Shown: positions 37,942-46,734, counted from the stretch's first letter. The stretch is DNA of 64,000 nucleotides from Paenibacillus sp. FSL K6-1096 (GCF_037977055.1 NZ_CP150274.1:2790001-2854000); one strand, 5' to 3'. Notes: generated by a model from the letters alone, not told the origin. Program-made: numbers and translations.

Positions 37942-38697
37942 TTAAGATCCGTTAGCCCCCCTGATGTTGTACATGATCGCACTATACAGAAAATCTGCTG
38001 CCCCCTCATGGAATTGATTGAAATAGCTGTTGAACCGGGCATCGTATGTGTAATTATGGGCAATACAAGCAAGCAGCTCCGCGTCACATGGCATGAATTG
38101 CACTAGAATGCTTTTCCACTCTTCAATCAGTTGCTGGACTTCAGCGGAGGAAGGCTCCTGACCCATACAAGACACAATGCGCTTGAATATTTCCTCGAAA
38201 TCTGAGAAGGTTCTCTCCTTATCCTCTGCTGACATGTTGGCCATCGCTTCATCGTAGGCTTGGAACGCCTCTGTTTCGCCATAAATGAGCTCTGCCTCAT
38301 TCGCATACTGTTCCTTCAAGGGCAGGATCGAAGAATGGTCGAATATATGCAGAGTACTGACATCACTCCCCAACACATATTCATCTAGAGCCGTCATGAT
38401 ATTTTCCAGTCTTTGTTTTTTGGCTGATAAGGTCTGCCTATGTTCCTGCAATACTTGTTTCTGTTCTTCCCGGGTCAGCTTTACAATGTCTGCAATTTCC
38501 TTCAGGGAAAAATCCATTTCCTTCAAAATCAGGATCGTTTGCAGCTTCTCCAGGCTGCTGCGGTCATATAAGCGATACCCTTTGTCCGTTAGCTGTGCCG
38601 GTTTAAATAAACCGATTTTATCGTAGAAATGCAGAGAACGGGTCGTCATGCCTGTAATCCTAACGATCTCTTTAACTGTTAATAATGGTCTCTTCAT
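37942..38697 (-). CDS. MerR-family regulator with TipAS antibiotic-recognition domain
   Basis: The 251-residue protein has the MerR helix-turn-helix (LLTVKEIVRITGMTTRSLHFYDKIGLFKP), a dimerising coiled coil (about residues 75-110) and a C-terminal domain (about 135-245) that looks like TipAS, with YANEAELIYGETEAFQAYDEAM and LACIAHNYTYDARFNSYFNQFHEGAADFLYSAI. TipAS domains bind thiopeptides and unrelated drugs and so trigger activation. The gene overlaps the end of the DUF2268 gene by 26 nt. The promoter of that gene carries a perfect MerR-type dyad. Confidence 0.88.
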   Translation of the reverse strand: MKRPLLTVKEIVRITGMTTRSLHFYDKIGLFKPAQLTDKGYRLYDRSSLEKLQTILILKEMDFSLKEIADIVKLTREEQKQVLQEHRQTLSAKKQRLENIMTALDEYVLGSDVSTLHIFDHSSILPLKEQYANEAELIYGETEAFQAYDEAMANMSAEDKERTFSDFEEIFKRIVSCMGQEPSSAEVQQLIEEWKSILVQFMPCDAELLACIAHNYTYDARFNSYFNQFHEGAADFLYSAIMYNIRGANGS

Positions 38698-39598
38698 CCC
38701 AGAATTCCTTTGCTTCCTCCAGTATTTGAGCAGCAGGCGTTATGGTGGCCTCCCAAATGGTCTTGCCTGTTTTGCTCAAGTAATATTTGATTAAATGATA
38801 CCCGCACGCGTAACCGGCACTGTAGGGCATATTAACCGGCTGAAGGTTCTGAAGCTCTGCAAGCTCGTCACCGTAAAGATACGGGGCAAATTGGTGAAAT
38901 CCGGTTAATTGCAATTTCTCGCGGAGCACTGGCTTAATACGTCTGTTAAGGGTTTCAGTATCTGTTCTAGATACCCATGGCCCCAGCACTTCTTCACCAT
39001 ACAGGAAGGTGGCATAATTCTCTGCTAATCCTTCACTTACAATAAGCTCGCCCAGATCAACCGTGTGGTCCCACTGAATGTATTGATAGCGGACATTATG
39101 ATTGCATTCATGCGCCAGCGCTGCTTTTATCCGCGAAAGGGTATGCTGATTGGGCAAGAGCGTAATCCAGATAAACCCGGGAATGCCCCCAAAGCCGCTA
39201 TACCCTTCGTTGATAGTCAAGGCACGACTCCCCGAATCTCCCAGTTGAATGGTGAATAAATAATCAGATACAGGAAGACTTATCCCATGTTCGATAAATT
39301 GACCGAGGCTTGTGGTTACGGCTTGCTCACACCCGGACCAGAACGAATCCGCAGAGATCCACTCGACCTCAGATAAAATATCCAGAGTCATCTGATCAGG
39401 TGCCCGGTTCATCATACTATTAAACGTAATCACGTCGAACCCATTTGCTTCTTCCGCTCTAAAAGGAATCTGTTGAATTTGCCATTGTTTCATAAAGGGA
39501 GCCAACATTTCGTTTCGGAATAACTCCAGCTTGTCCTCCGGCGGGGCCTCAATCACCTTTTGATAAATGTGGTCTGAACGCAGTGCTGTTATCTTCAT
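38672..39598 (-). CDS. DUF2268 (YjaZ-like) predicted zinc metalloprotease
   Basis: The 308-residue protein contains AALAHECNHNVRYQY, a zincin-like HE-x2-H-type motif (HECNH), with EGLAENYATFLYGEE about 40 residues on as a possible third metal ligand and GYACGYHLIKYYLSKTGK near the end. This fits the DUF2268 family of predicted Zn-dependent proteases. The ATG at 39598 has GGAAG upstream; a GTG at 39607 is an alternative. It is the first gene of the operon with the MerR/TipAS regulator and starts 35 nt after the MerR-type promoter. Confidence 0.78.
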   Translation of the reverse strand: MKITALRSDHIYQKVIEAPPEDKLELFRNEMLAPFMKQWQIQQIPFRAEEANGFDVITFNSMMNRAPDQMTLDILSEVEWISADSFWSGCEQAVTTSLGQFIEHGISLPVSDYLFTIQLGDSGSRALTINEGYSGFGGIPGFIWITLLPNQHTLSRIKAALAHECNHNVRYQYIQWDHTVDLGELIVSEGLAENYATFLYGEEVLGPWVSRTDTETLNRRIKPVLREKLQLTGFHQFAPYLYGDELAELQNLQPVNMPYSAGYACGYHLIKYYLSKTGKTIWEATITPAAQILEEAKEFWDEETIINS

Positions 39599-39632
39599 CT
39601 TAGTCACTTCCAGTTCTCTATTCTTACAGTGG

Positions 39633-39663
39633 ATTATGCACTATGACGCAACGTCATAGTCAA
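39633..39663 (-). promoter_or_regulatory. MerR-type promoter with perfect dyad and 19-bp spacer
   Basis: On the minus strand TTGACT (39658-39663) and CATAAT (39633-39638) are separated by 19 bp, too long for unaided sigma-A. A perfect inverted repeat with 9-bp arms ACTATGACG and CGTCATAGT around TTG (39640-39660) fills the spacer. This is the hallmark of promoters that MerR proteins activate by DNA untwisting; the MerR/TipAS protein of this operon is the obvious candidate. Confidence 0.85.
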
Positions 39664-39671
39664 GCACATAG

Positions 39672-39751
39672 CAAAAACTCCCCATACAGTGAACAGGTTC
39701 CATCATCTCACCTGCCTGCCATATGGAGAGTATCCACTTACAGAAGCTTAT
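39672..39751 (-). terminator. Repeated terminator element, copy 2
   Basis: On the minus strand outer arms ACTCTCCATA and TATGGGGAGT enclose an inner CAGGT/ACCTG hairpin, followed by a T-run. It ends the CPT-like kinase unit and resembles copy 1 at 37388-37465 over about 75 bp. Confidence 0.65.
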
Positions 39752-39766
39752 TCTTTATGCCGTTAA

Positions 39767-40351
39767 TTAGGCTCTTTTGCGCAATTTCTGAAATGCCGTG
39801 TATTCATGATTGGACTTAATATAGTTAAGGATTTGTTCGGCGCATTCCGCCGGAGTCAGCTCTTCCGTGTTCACTTCGAGGTCATATTCATCAAAGCTAT
39901 AGACGCTGTCGAACTGCGCATCCGCCAGTCCAATCTGCCGGTCGCCTCTGGCCTGCTCTCTTCGGATAAGCTCTTCCCGGGAGCATAGGACACCAACAAA
40001 TAGCGTAGTAGTCCGATCAGCAAAATGATTCCAAAACTCATTAAATCTCTTATCGTTGTCGAATACGGTATCCACGATGACATTGAATCCCATTTCTGCT
40101 AACAGCTTAATCGTCGAATAGTACACGGAGACTATGGAGTCATCCAGTATTTGCGAGACCACCTGATGGTCTATTTCCCGTACAGGCTCGTCTGGAAATT
40201 TATTATTAATGAAATCATTGTAATTCATGAAAAAATCATCAACCGATACATGATAAAATGGAATCTCTTTCTGTCTCACCAGTTCAGCCGAGATGGACGT
40301 CTTCCCGGAGCTTGAGGTTCCATTTAGAACAAGCAGCATGCCTTTATTCAT
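39767..40351 (-). CDS. P-loop kinase, chloramphenicol phosphotransferase-like
   Basis: The 194-residue protein has Walker A LNGTSSSGKTSISAEL (residues about 8-23) and the YHVSVDDFF catalytic strand of the CPT family, followed by VIVDTVF and a C-terminal lid helix. Members phosphorylate small molecules such as chloramphenicol, but most chromosomal homologues have unknown substrates, so no resistance is claimed. AAGGAGG lies 7 nt before the ATG. It overlaps the preceding hypothetical gene by 8 nt. Confidence 0.8.
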   Translation of the reverse strand: MNKGMLLVLNGTSSSGKTSISAELVRQKEIPFYHVSVDDFFMNYNDFINNKFPDEPVREIDHQVVSQILDDSIVSVYYSTIKLLAEMGFNVIVDTVFDNDKRFNEFWNHFADRTTTLFVGVLCSREELIRREQARGDRQIGLADAQFDSVYSFDEYDLEVNTEELTPAECAEQILNYIKSNHEYTAFQKLRKRA

Positions 40352-40820
40352 TTCGCCCCCTCCTTTTCACCGGATAACCGATTTCCTGAATGTCCTCTGT
40401 CAGATCAGCAAGGTCCAATTCTTCGTTTAGCCCCTTCAGCATTTCATCATCGAGCGGCTCCATATCGAAGATTCGCTGCACAAGCGAACGGTCCAGTGAG
40501 ATCTCGTAATACTCTTGGGCCCAAGTATAATAAAATTCCGCTTTGCCAATTAAAAGCTCCAACAGCTGGTAGGCCTCTGCCTCCAACTCCTTGCCTGCTG
40601 ACCATGCTTGACCGCCTTGCTTCCATGTGCAGAATGTAGTCATATCCATCATAAAGGCAGGTTCCGTAAGGAATCCCTCAAATTCGTCAGGTACGCCTTG
40701 CAGCACATCCTGCGGACCGTAGACCCGGCTAAACTGGTGGTCATATCCTTTGATAATCAGCCCCTCCGGCTGAAACAGCGCAAAATAGTGCTCCCCTTCA
40801 CCGTCCCGCATTGAAGCCAT
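40344..40820 (-). CDS. Conserved hypothetical protein, N-terminus apparently lost
   Basis: The 158-residue protein starts MASMRDGEGEHYFALF and is rich in acidic residues at its end. I do not know its role. The same frame continues upstream of the ATG with WEYRYYSYNAHWDKNEQ, which looks like the natural N-terminus of this protein family, but a TAA stands directly before it and no start codon is available. The ATG at 40820 has only a weak site. The gene is therefore either 5'-truncated by a point change or is translated from an internal ATG. It leads a two-gene unit with the CPT-like kinase. Confidence 0.65.
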   Translation of the reverse strand: MASMRDGEGEHYFALFQPEGLIIKGYDHQFSRVYGPQDVLQGVPDEFEGFLTEPAFMMDMTTFCTWKQGGQAWSAGKELEAEAYQLLELLIGKAEFYYTWAQEYYEISLDRSLVQRIFDMEPLDDEMLKGLNEELDLADLTEDIQEIGYPVKRRGRNE

Positions 40821-40912
40821 TTGTTCATTTTTATCCCAATGGGCATTGTACGAATAATACCGGTATTCCCATTATAAACCACAGGCGATAGAGGAAGGAA
40901 CTCTCAGCCGGA

Positions 40913-41650
40913 TCAGTTAAACCCGCCGTTGACGCGAATCGTCTGCCCTGTAATCCAGCGGGCCTTGTCACTGACGAGCAGGTCGATCATATTCGCAATA
41001 TCCTCCGGTTCACCAAGCCGTCCAAAAGCATTCATCCGCCGGAAGGAATCCACCAGCTCCTCGGATTTCCCGTTCAGGAATAACTCCGTCGATACCTGCC
41101 CGGGTGCAACGCAATTGACGACGATATCCTTCGCTCCGAATTCCTTCGCTAACTGGCGGGTTAACTGCTCAACTGCCCCTTTGGTCGCGGCATAGACACT
41201 ATAAGTCGGCAGCATCGCGCCCGATACAGAGGTCGAGAAGTTAATAATCGTTCCGCCCTGCTCCATATGCTTCATCGCTTGCTGGCAAGCGAAATAAGTG
41301 CCTTTGACATTCACAGCAAAATGCCGGTCGAACATCTCCTCCGTTACGTCCGCGATAGGCACACAGTCCATGATTCCCGCATTATTCACCAAAATATCGA
41401 CACGCCCGAATTGCCCGATTGTCTCCGAGAACAGCGCTTCAACCTCGCTCACCTTGCTTACGTCGCCTTGAATGGCTATGGCTTCGCCGCCGGATTCCTT
41501 AATGGTTTGGACGACCTCGTCCGCTTTTTCCCGGTTAGATGAATAGTTGACGGCTACTTTTAGTCCTAACCCGGCCAACTGAATGGCGATTTGTCTTCCA
41601 ATCCCCCGTGATGCACCTGTGACGATGGCTACTTTTCCGTTCTGACTCAT
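40913..41650 (-). CDS. Short-chain dehydrogenase/reductase
   Basis: The 245-residue protein has the cofactor motif GASRGIGR (about residues 12-19), NNAG at about 89-92, catalytic Ser-Tyr-Lys in STSVSG and YAATKGA, and the C-terminal IRVNGGFN. An acidic residue is absent after strand 2 (NYSSNREK), which favours NADPH. The start at 41650 has AAGGAG about 10 nt upstream. It is divergent from an AraC gene at 41831, the usual pairing with a dedicated activator. The substrate is unknown. Confidence 0.92.
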   Translation of the reverse strand: MSQNGKVAIVTGASRGIGRQIAIQLAGLGLKVAVNYSSNREKADEVVQTIKESGGEAIAIQGDVSKVSEVEALFSETIGQFGRVDILVNNAGIMDCVPIADVTEEMFDRHFAVNVKGTYFACQQAMKHMEQGGTIINFSTSVSGAMLPTYSVYAATKGAVEQLTRQLAKEFGAKDIVVNCVAPGQVSTELFLNGKSEELVDSFRRMNAFGRLGEPEDIANMIDLLVSDKARWITGQTIRVNGGFN

Positions 41651-41830
41651 TAGGACCACTCTCCTTAAGTTTGCTGAGGCCGGATGATAATCTGTTGGCC
41701 TTATGGATTCATTGTAAATCAATCGGAGAGCAGCCCGTTATAACAGACCTGTTCACTTCTTGCCTATTTCTCTTCAACTCGCTATGATTAACAGCAAACA
41801 TTATGAATTCGGTAAAAGGAGGCTTCTAAC

Positions 41831-42745
41831 TTGGACGATACATTGCGGACCGGACCGCTTTTACAGCAATTGGCTGCGCTGATCCTTCGCCATGCTCCAT
41901 CGGCAGGCACCCATCAGACACTCATTCCTTCCTTGCAGCTGATGCACGCCACAGATACGGCCGAACCGCTGGAGTCTGTCTACAAGCCATCGATCTGCGT
42001 CGTTGCTGAGGGAGCCAAAGCGGCCACCCTGTCCGGCGAAAGCTACCATTACGATCCTTCCACTTACCTGGTCACTTCCGTCGAGCTGCCGATTAACGGG
42101 AGAATCACTACGGCTACGCCTGAGCATCCTTTTCTGGGCATCAAGCTAAGCTTCGATCCTGGCACCATTCTGGAAATTGTAAAAGAAATGGCGGACCCCA
42201 CCCTTATTCCGGGTGAAACGTCGCTTGGCATCACCGTTGCCCGAACCTCTGAGCCCTTGCTTGCTGCCATCGTACGGCTCCTCCAGTTACTCGACGCGCC
42301 GCAGGATATCCCCATTCTCTCGCCGCTCATCATCCGTGAAATTCTCTATCGTGTTCTTCAGAGCGACCAAGGCGCACATCTGCATCAATTCGCCATCATC
42401 GGCAGCCATGCGCACCGGATTGCTCAAGCCATCCAAGTGATTACCAGGCAATATGCCGAGTCCCTTGTCGTTGAACAGCTGGCAGAGTCCGTCAATATGA
42501 GCACATCAGCCTTCCATAAACATTTCAAGCGCGTCACCGCTATGAGCCCGCTGCAATACCAGAAGGTCATCCGCCTGCAGGAAGCCCGCCGCCTCATGCT
42601 GACCGAATCGCTTCAAGCCTCCGATGCCGCCTTCCGCGTAGGCTATGAGAGCCCCTCCCAATTCAGCCGCGAATACGCCCGCCAGTATGGGAGACCTCCG
42701 GTGTCGGATGTTCAGGGGCTGCTGGGATCAGAAAGGATGAGCTAA
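41831..42745 (+). CDS. AraC-family transcriptional regulator
   Basis: The 304-residue protein has an AraC_N cupin-like domain (about residues 25-180, SICVVAEGAKAATLSGESYHYDPSTYLVTSVELP) and a C-terminal double helix-turn-helix (about 200-300; LAESVNMSTSAFHKHFKRVT and RVGYESPSQFSREYARQYG). The start is TTG at 41831 with AGGAGG 8 nt upstream. The divergent SDR gene is its probable target. The DUF4303 gene follows with no gap and may be co-transcribed. Confidence 0.92.
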   Translation: MDDTLRTGPLLQQLAALILRHAPSAGTHQTLIPSLQLMHATDTAEPLESVYKPSICVVAEGAKAATLSGESYHYDPSTYLVTSVELPINGRITTATPEHPFLGIKLSFDPGTILEIVKEMADPTLIPGETSLGITVARTSEPLLAAIVRLLQLLDAPQDIPILSPLIIREILYRVLQSDQGAHLHQFAIIGSHAHRIAQAIQVITRQYAESLVVEQLAESVNMSTSAFHKHFKRVTAMSPLQYQKVIRLQEARRLMLTESLQASDAAFRVGYESPSQFSREYARQYGRPPVSDVQGLLGSERMS

Positions 42746-43285
42746 ATGAACCGCTTTTTAAAAGAATTCGAGGACCACTTTAGAGCAGGTTTTCTATCCG
42801 ATCTGGAACAAACGCTGGCTAAGGTGCAGCATGAAAAAGTATACGCTTGTGCTTTTGGAACGGACAGTGATTGGGTTACCCTGTTTTTGGCGGTAAATAC
42901 AGAGGAATCTCTGGCCAGGCATATCTCGGATATGAAAGAGCAAGGATTGTATGACAGTGAGGAAGACAGGATCTACTACAGATGGGGCTGCTCCGAATAC
43001 CAGTATGGCGATGACACGCACTTTAACCACATCAGTCGGCTATTGTATGCAACAGAAGATGTTTATCAGTACAAGGATGATATCATTCGAATCATCGCTA
43101 AAGTGGTGAATGAGACTGCAGACGAGGTTTTTGCCCGCTATGGACAAACCAAAGCAGACATTACATTCTTCGTATCGTTGACCGATGACGATCTGGCAGA
43201 GGACACAGAGAATCAGTCGGTTCTTCAAATGACGGTACCCGACTTGGCCAGTGAGTTCTTAAAACGATATGCTGGTATGATTTAG
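42746..43285 (+). CDS. DUF4303-like protein
   Basis: The 179-residue acidic protein (MNRFLKEFEDHFRAGFLSDL; TLFLAVNTEESLARH; YYRWGCSEYQYGDD) fits the DUF4303 family, cytoplasmic proteins often found near polymorphic-toxin immunity genes. A role here is not shown. The ATG follows the AraC stop codon directly, so translation is likely to be coupled. Its 3' end overlaps a convergent hypothetical gene by 4 nt. Confidence 0.7.
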   Translation: MNRFLKEFEDHFRAGFLSDLEQTLAKVQHEKVYACAFGTDSDWVTLFLAVNTEESLARHISDMKEQGLYDSEEDRIYYRWGCSEYQYGDDTHFNHISRLLYATEDVYQYKDDIIRIIAKVVNETADEVFARYGQTKADITFFVSLTDDDLAEDTENQSVLQMTVPDLASEFLKRYAGMI

Positions 43286-43623
43286 CGCGTGGATTTGAAT
43301 AATACTCTCCATCTTTTCTTCGAAAATGGCTGATAAAAGAGCCGTTCCAGTTCCTCAAACTGTGCTTCATTCAGATGTAGAAAGAGCGCATGTTTAGCGA
43401 TTTTGGCGGCAGGCTGAGAAGAGGTTTTCCGGCCTCCGGCCTTTCGTTTGATAGGGATATGAAATTGCAGCAGGTCCTCTAGCAGATGCCAGCCTTCCCA
43501 ACTCAGACGGCCTCCGCGTTTCCAGTCGATGGCATAGAGGACATAATAGGCATGTGCTTCTGATTGTTTGGCAGCAATAATCCAGGTGGAAGGAATAAAC
43601 TTTTCCCGTTGTCTTCGATTCAT
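43282..43623 (-). CDS. Conserved hypothetical protein
   Basis: The 113-residue basic protein is not recognised. Visible segments are WIIAAKQSEAHAYYVLYAIDWKRGGRL, a Lys/Arg/Ser linker in the middle (KRKAGGRKTSSQPAAKIAKH), and a helical LNEAQFEELERLFY near the end. AAGGGG lies at a suitable distance before the ATG. It sits tail-to-tail with the DUF4303 gene. Confidence 0.55.
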   Translation of the reverse strand: MNRRQREKFIPSTWIIAAKQSEAHAYYVLYAIDWKRGGRLSWEGWHLLEDLLQFHIPIKRKAGGRKTSSQPAAKIAKHALFLHLNEAQFEELERLFYQPFSKKRWRVLFKSTR

Positions 43624-43650
43624 TGAATTACACCCCTTTTTCTAAGGATA

Positions 43651-44112
43651 TCAATGTCCTGTACGCGTGACGTCGAGATACATCCGGGGAGCCGGTCCGC
43701 CTTCTGTGTTAGCGAAGCCGTTAGCAATGAAGCCAGCGGCTTCGTAAAACCCTATAGCCTGCGGGCTGGCGGTCACCTCTACACGTACACCGCGGCGCGC
43801 AATGTCTTGGATTAGGGCACTCGCAACACCTTGACGCATCCATTCAGGATCAGTGAACAGATCCTCTAGTTCGAGGCAGCCGTTGACAGGACGTGCTGAC
43901 GCAAAGCCGACGACCCGCCCGTTAACAACAGCGACACATGTGAACGGCAACATCTTGTCGTCCCATACGAGCCACTCAGGATGAGCAGCAAAGAGATCCC
44001 GGTCAGCCTCAACACTCAGCGATGCACGGCGATAAATATCGCGAAGCAGGCCGATATCGTCGAAGACTGCATTTCTAATGATGAAGTTAGACGAGTATAA
44101 TGACTTTTTCAT
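43651..44112 (-). CDS. GNAT-family N-acetyltransferase
   Basis: The 153-residue protein has the GNAT pattern: FIIRNAVFDDIGLLRDIYRRA, CVAVVNGRVVGFA, the acetyl-CoA motif EWMRQGVASALIQDIARRG and FYEAAGFIANG. The acceptor is unknown. The ATG at 44112 is used because GGGAG sits 5 nt before it; the frame extends to 44139. Confidence 0.85.
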   Translation of the reverse strand: MKKSLYSSNFIIRNAVFDDIGLLRDIYRRASLSVEADRDLFAAHPEWLVWDDKMLPFTCVAVVNGRVVGFASARPVNGCLELEDLFTDPEWMRQGVASALIQDIARRGVRVEVTASPQAIGFYEAAGFIANGFANTEGGPAPRMYLDVTRTGH

Positions 44113-44201
44113 TTCGACTCCCTTTTTAAGAAAATCCAAAAAATAACGGCTTCATTCTTTAGCCAATTCTGAGAAATCTCCCTAACCAGCCGCTTGTATG
44201 G

Positions 44202-44235
44202 AGAGTATTGTTGCACATATTGTAGGATATCTAAA
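44202..44235. repeat. Dispersed single copy of the 52-bp GTTGCA repeat
   Basis: The stretch with ATTGTTGCACATATTGTAGG and the preceding ATGGAGA resembles the first unit of the array at 30066. It shows that the family is dispersed. Confidence 0.5.
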
Positions 44236-44237
44236 TG

Positions 44238-44543
44238 TTACTTTATTAACTGATTAATTTTATGAATTGCTACTTTCATGCCCTCATACAATTCTGTTAC
44301 TGACCGATATTCTTCTTTGAATACCGGGTTGTCCCATTTTGTGTCCTTGATAATGTATATAATAAAAAGGCCGTTAAGAGTAAAACATCCGCCATACCAT
44401 CCGACATCAATTAGATATCCCTTTGGATATTCGACCATAAACATATCTTCACTTAACCATCTAATATCAGTCATGTCATCAGGACTTAATTTATAAGAGT
44501 TCCATTTAACAGTGCCTGGTCTGAAATCAAAGCCTTCAAACAT
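44238..44543 (-). CDS. Small hypothetical protein
   Basis: The 101-residue protein is not recognised. It is Tyr- and aromatic-rich (MFEGFDFRPGTVKWNSYKLSP; YLIDVGWYGGCFTLNGLFIIYII) and probably forms a small beta-sheet fold. GGAGGT lies before the ATG. It is AT-rich compared with the NTPase gene next to it and sits 30 nt after that gene's stop. Confidence 0.5.
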   Translation of the reverse strand: MFEGFDFRPGTVKWNSYKLSPDDMTDIRWLSEDMFMVEYPKGYLIDVGWYGGCFTLNGLFIIYIIKDTKWDNPVFKEEYRSVTELYEGMKVAIHKINQLIK

Positions 44544-44573
44544 ATTTAGACCTCCGTAGCGTTTCCCGATAGC

Positions 44574-46664
44574 TTACTCATCTTTTGCTGTAAATCCGTT
44601 CAATTTCCCGGCCAACACATGACCCAGATGCTCCAAAGCCTGCCGGGTATGGCGGTAAAAGGTCGTTCGGCTCATATGAAAAGCATCCGCGAGCTGAGAT
44701 TTTCCGTAATTTTTACGCAAATAGCTCTCCCGTAAGATATGCTGCTCCAATTCTGTGAGCGGATAGGGCGGCTCTGCCGCTAATATATTCTGCATCAGGT
44801 CCCTCATCCCTGCCCCGCTCATCCCCGCCGCCGCTAGAATCGGCAGAGAACTTAGAAGGTTATCGTTATACAGATGCTGAAGAAGGCTTCTCACCTGGTC
44901 CCACGGAACGGGAGGAATCTCTGCCGCCAGCTCCTGTTGTTGTGCCGACTGCAGAATCACCCGCTCCACCCACCGGCCGAAGGACGCCTGCCGGAAGTCC
45001 AGCTCCCATACGACCATACCCGGCTGAAGCCGGTCAGGCGGCTGCGGTTGTTTGGGCTGGAAACCGGACAACGGAAGCAGCATATGCAGCTGCGGGTCCT
45101 CTGTCGCGATAATCGCCCGCCAGCCATTTGTTGTCTCGATCATCCATGCTTGGAACAGCACGGCGCCTAGCTCCTCCGGCCGGTAAAAGGACTGGTCCAC
45201 GTTGACCGCGGCCAGCAGCATGCACATCGTATCCGCCGCTTCGGAAGATAGCGTTCGCATCTGCTCCGCCTCTTCACCCAGCATTTCGAGATAAAGCGGA
45301 GCGTACCGTTCCAGCAGCGGCATCGTTTCGGCATGCAGCCACAGCCCGGCAGAGAACCCCAGCGGAATACCTTCAGCATTTCTGGTGACCAGAATGCTCA
45401 TTGGACTCAACTCTGCAATATCATCAAGCAGACGGTGATGCGCTCCGGCCTTCACCAGCTCGGATTGCCAGTCGGAGCGGGATAAAGATACCTCCAAAAA
45501 ACGGTGCAGATACGGCAAATCCTCCGGACAAAAACCTTGCTGCTGCTCCTGCCCGTGAACACCCGAGAAATCAACATACTGATGAGCTGCAGGCAGCTGC
45601 TCACGGTACAGCTCCAGCGCATGGGCCGCAAACTGCATTTGGCGCAGCCGGTCTGCGGCCGGATATAGCTCGATCAACAATTTTAACGCCAGCCGGCGCA
45701 TTGTATTATATTCTCCGGGATCACGCTGCTTATAGTCGTCTCTCAAGATCCGGCCCACCACCTGATGCAAAGCAAGTCCGGCCGGAACCATCCGGACGCA
45801 TGACAAGCTGCTAAGCGCTGTGTATTCCGCTGCACGGAGCGGATGCTTCAGCAGGCGGTTAAGCATCGTCTGATCTGCAGCGGGAAACAGCGACAGCAGC
45901 TGCAGAGCCTCATACATGAACGGGTCGGCGGCCTCCCGAAGCAGCTCGGCACTCAGGATTCTAGGCAGCTGAACCGCCGTTTCCATTTGATCCGTACCTT
46001 CTCTCCTCATCAGGTCTGTAGTCAACGCAAGCAGCAGCGGGTGCCCTTCCGATCTCTGGGCAATGTCCTGCTGCAGCCGGTCCGGGAGACCGCTGTCCTG
46101 CAAGTATTCATAGATTTGCTCCCGGGTAAACAGCTCCAGCGGAAAGCTCTGAATCCTGCCCGACCACACAGGGTCTGTATACCAGTGAAGCGGCAGTCCG
46201 GTTCTCGACGCCATCACCAGCAAACACGCAGAATCCTGTAATCTGGGGAACAACTGTGCCAGCAGCCAGCTCTCGCTCCGGGCCAACGACTCGCAGTTAT
46301 CCATAATAATAACGGTACGCTCACGATATAATTCCGTTACAACATGGGCAAGCAGCGTCTCATCCGCCTTACGTACTCTGCCGTATTCCGTCTCCAGGCT
46401 CATGTCCAGATAAGCCAGCACATCCCTTGGCGTATGCAGGCAGAGCTGCCCGTCCACCCACAGCACACGTACTGACGCCCCCCGGGCCTCCGCCGCCAGC
46501 TTTGTAAGCAGGGTCGTTTTGCCGATGCCGCCAATGCCGGATACCGCAAAAACCTTCATCCCCTCCTCAGGCGTTTCCAGCCAATCGGACAATGCCCGGA
46601 TTTCCCGGGTACCGCCAACGATCCGCTGAGAATGGGAAATGGGCCCTGCTGAAGGATTGTTCAT
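44574..46664 (-). CDS. STAND-type NTPase regulator with C-terminal helix-turn-helix
   Basis: The 696-residue protein has a P-loop NTPase domain of the STAND class (about residues 15-280): Walker A GIGGIGKTTL, Walker B TVIIMDNCE, then ASRTGLPLHW and GHPLLLALTT as in MalT/NB-ARC proteins. The middle (about 430-570) has ILVTRNAEGIPLGFSAGLWLH and may be a GNAT-like or sensor fold (inference). The C-terminus (about 635-690) is LTELEQHILRESYL then SQLADAFHMSRTTFYRH, a helix-turn-helix. This suggests a large signal-gated activator. It is divergent from the SLH protein gene, 97 bp away, which may be its target. Confidence 0.78.
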   Translation of the reverse strand: MNNPSAGPISHSQRIVGGTREIRALSDWLETPEEGMKVFAVSGIGGIGKTTLLTKLAAEARGASVRVLWVDGQLCLHTPRDVLAYLDMSLETEYGRVRKADETLLAHVVTELYRERTVIIMDNCESLARSESWLLAQLFPRLQDSACLLVMASRTGLPLHWYTDPVWSGRIQSFPLELFTREQIYEYLQDSGLPDRLQQDIAQRSEGHPLLLALTTDLMRREGTDQMETAVQLPRILSAELLREAADPFMYEALQLLSLFPAADQTMLNRLLKHPLRAAEYTALSSLSCVRMVPAGLALHQVVGRILRDDYKQRDPGEYNTMRRLALKLLIELYPAADRLRQMQFAAHALELYREQLPAAHQYVDFSGVHGQEQQQGFCPEDLPYLHRFLEVSLSRSDWQSELVKAGAHHRLLDDIAELSPMSILVTRNAEGIPLGFSAGLWLHAETMPLLERYAPLYLEMLGEEAEQMRTLSSEAADTMCMLLAAVNVDQSFYRPEELGAVLFQAWMIETTNGWRAIIATEDPQLHMLLPLSGFQPKQPQPPDRLQPGMVVWELDFRQASFGRWVERVILQSAQQQELAAEIPPVPWDQVRSLLQHLYNDNLLSSLPILAAAGMSGAGMRDLMQNILAAEPPYPLTELEQHILRESYLRKNYGKSQLADAFHMSRTTFYRHTRQALEHLGHVLAGKLNGFTAKDE

Positions 46665-46734
46665 TTCTGCACGCTACTCTCCGTTTGAATTAAATTTGAA
46701 ACATAATCGGAACAATCTATGAATTTAAATATAC

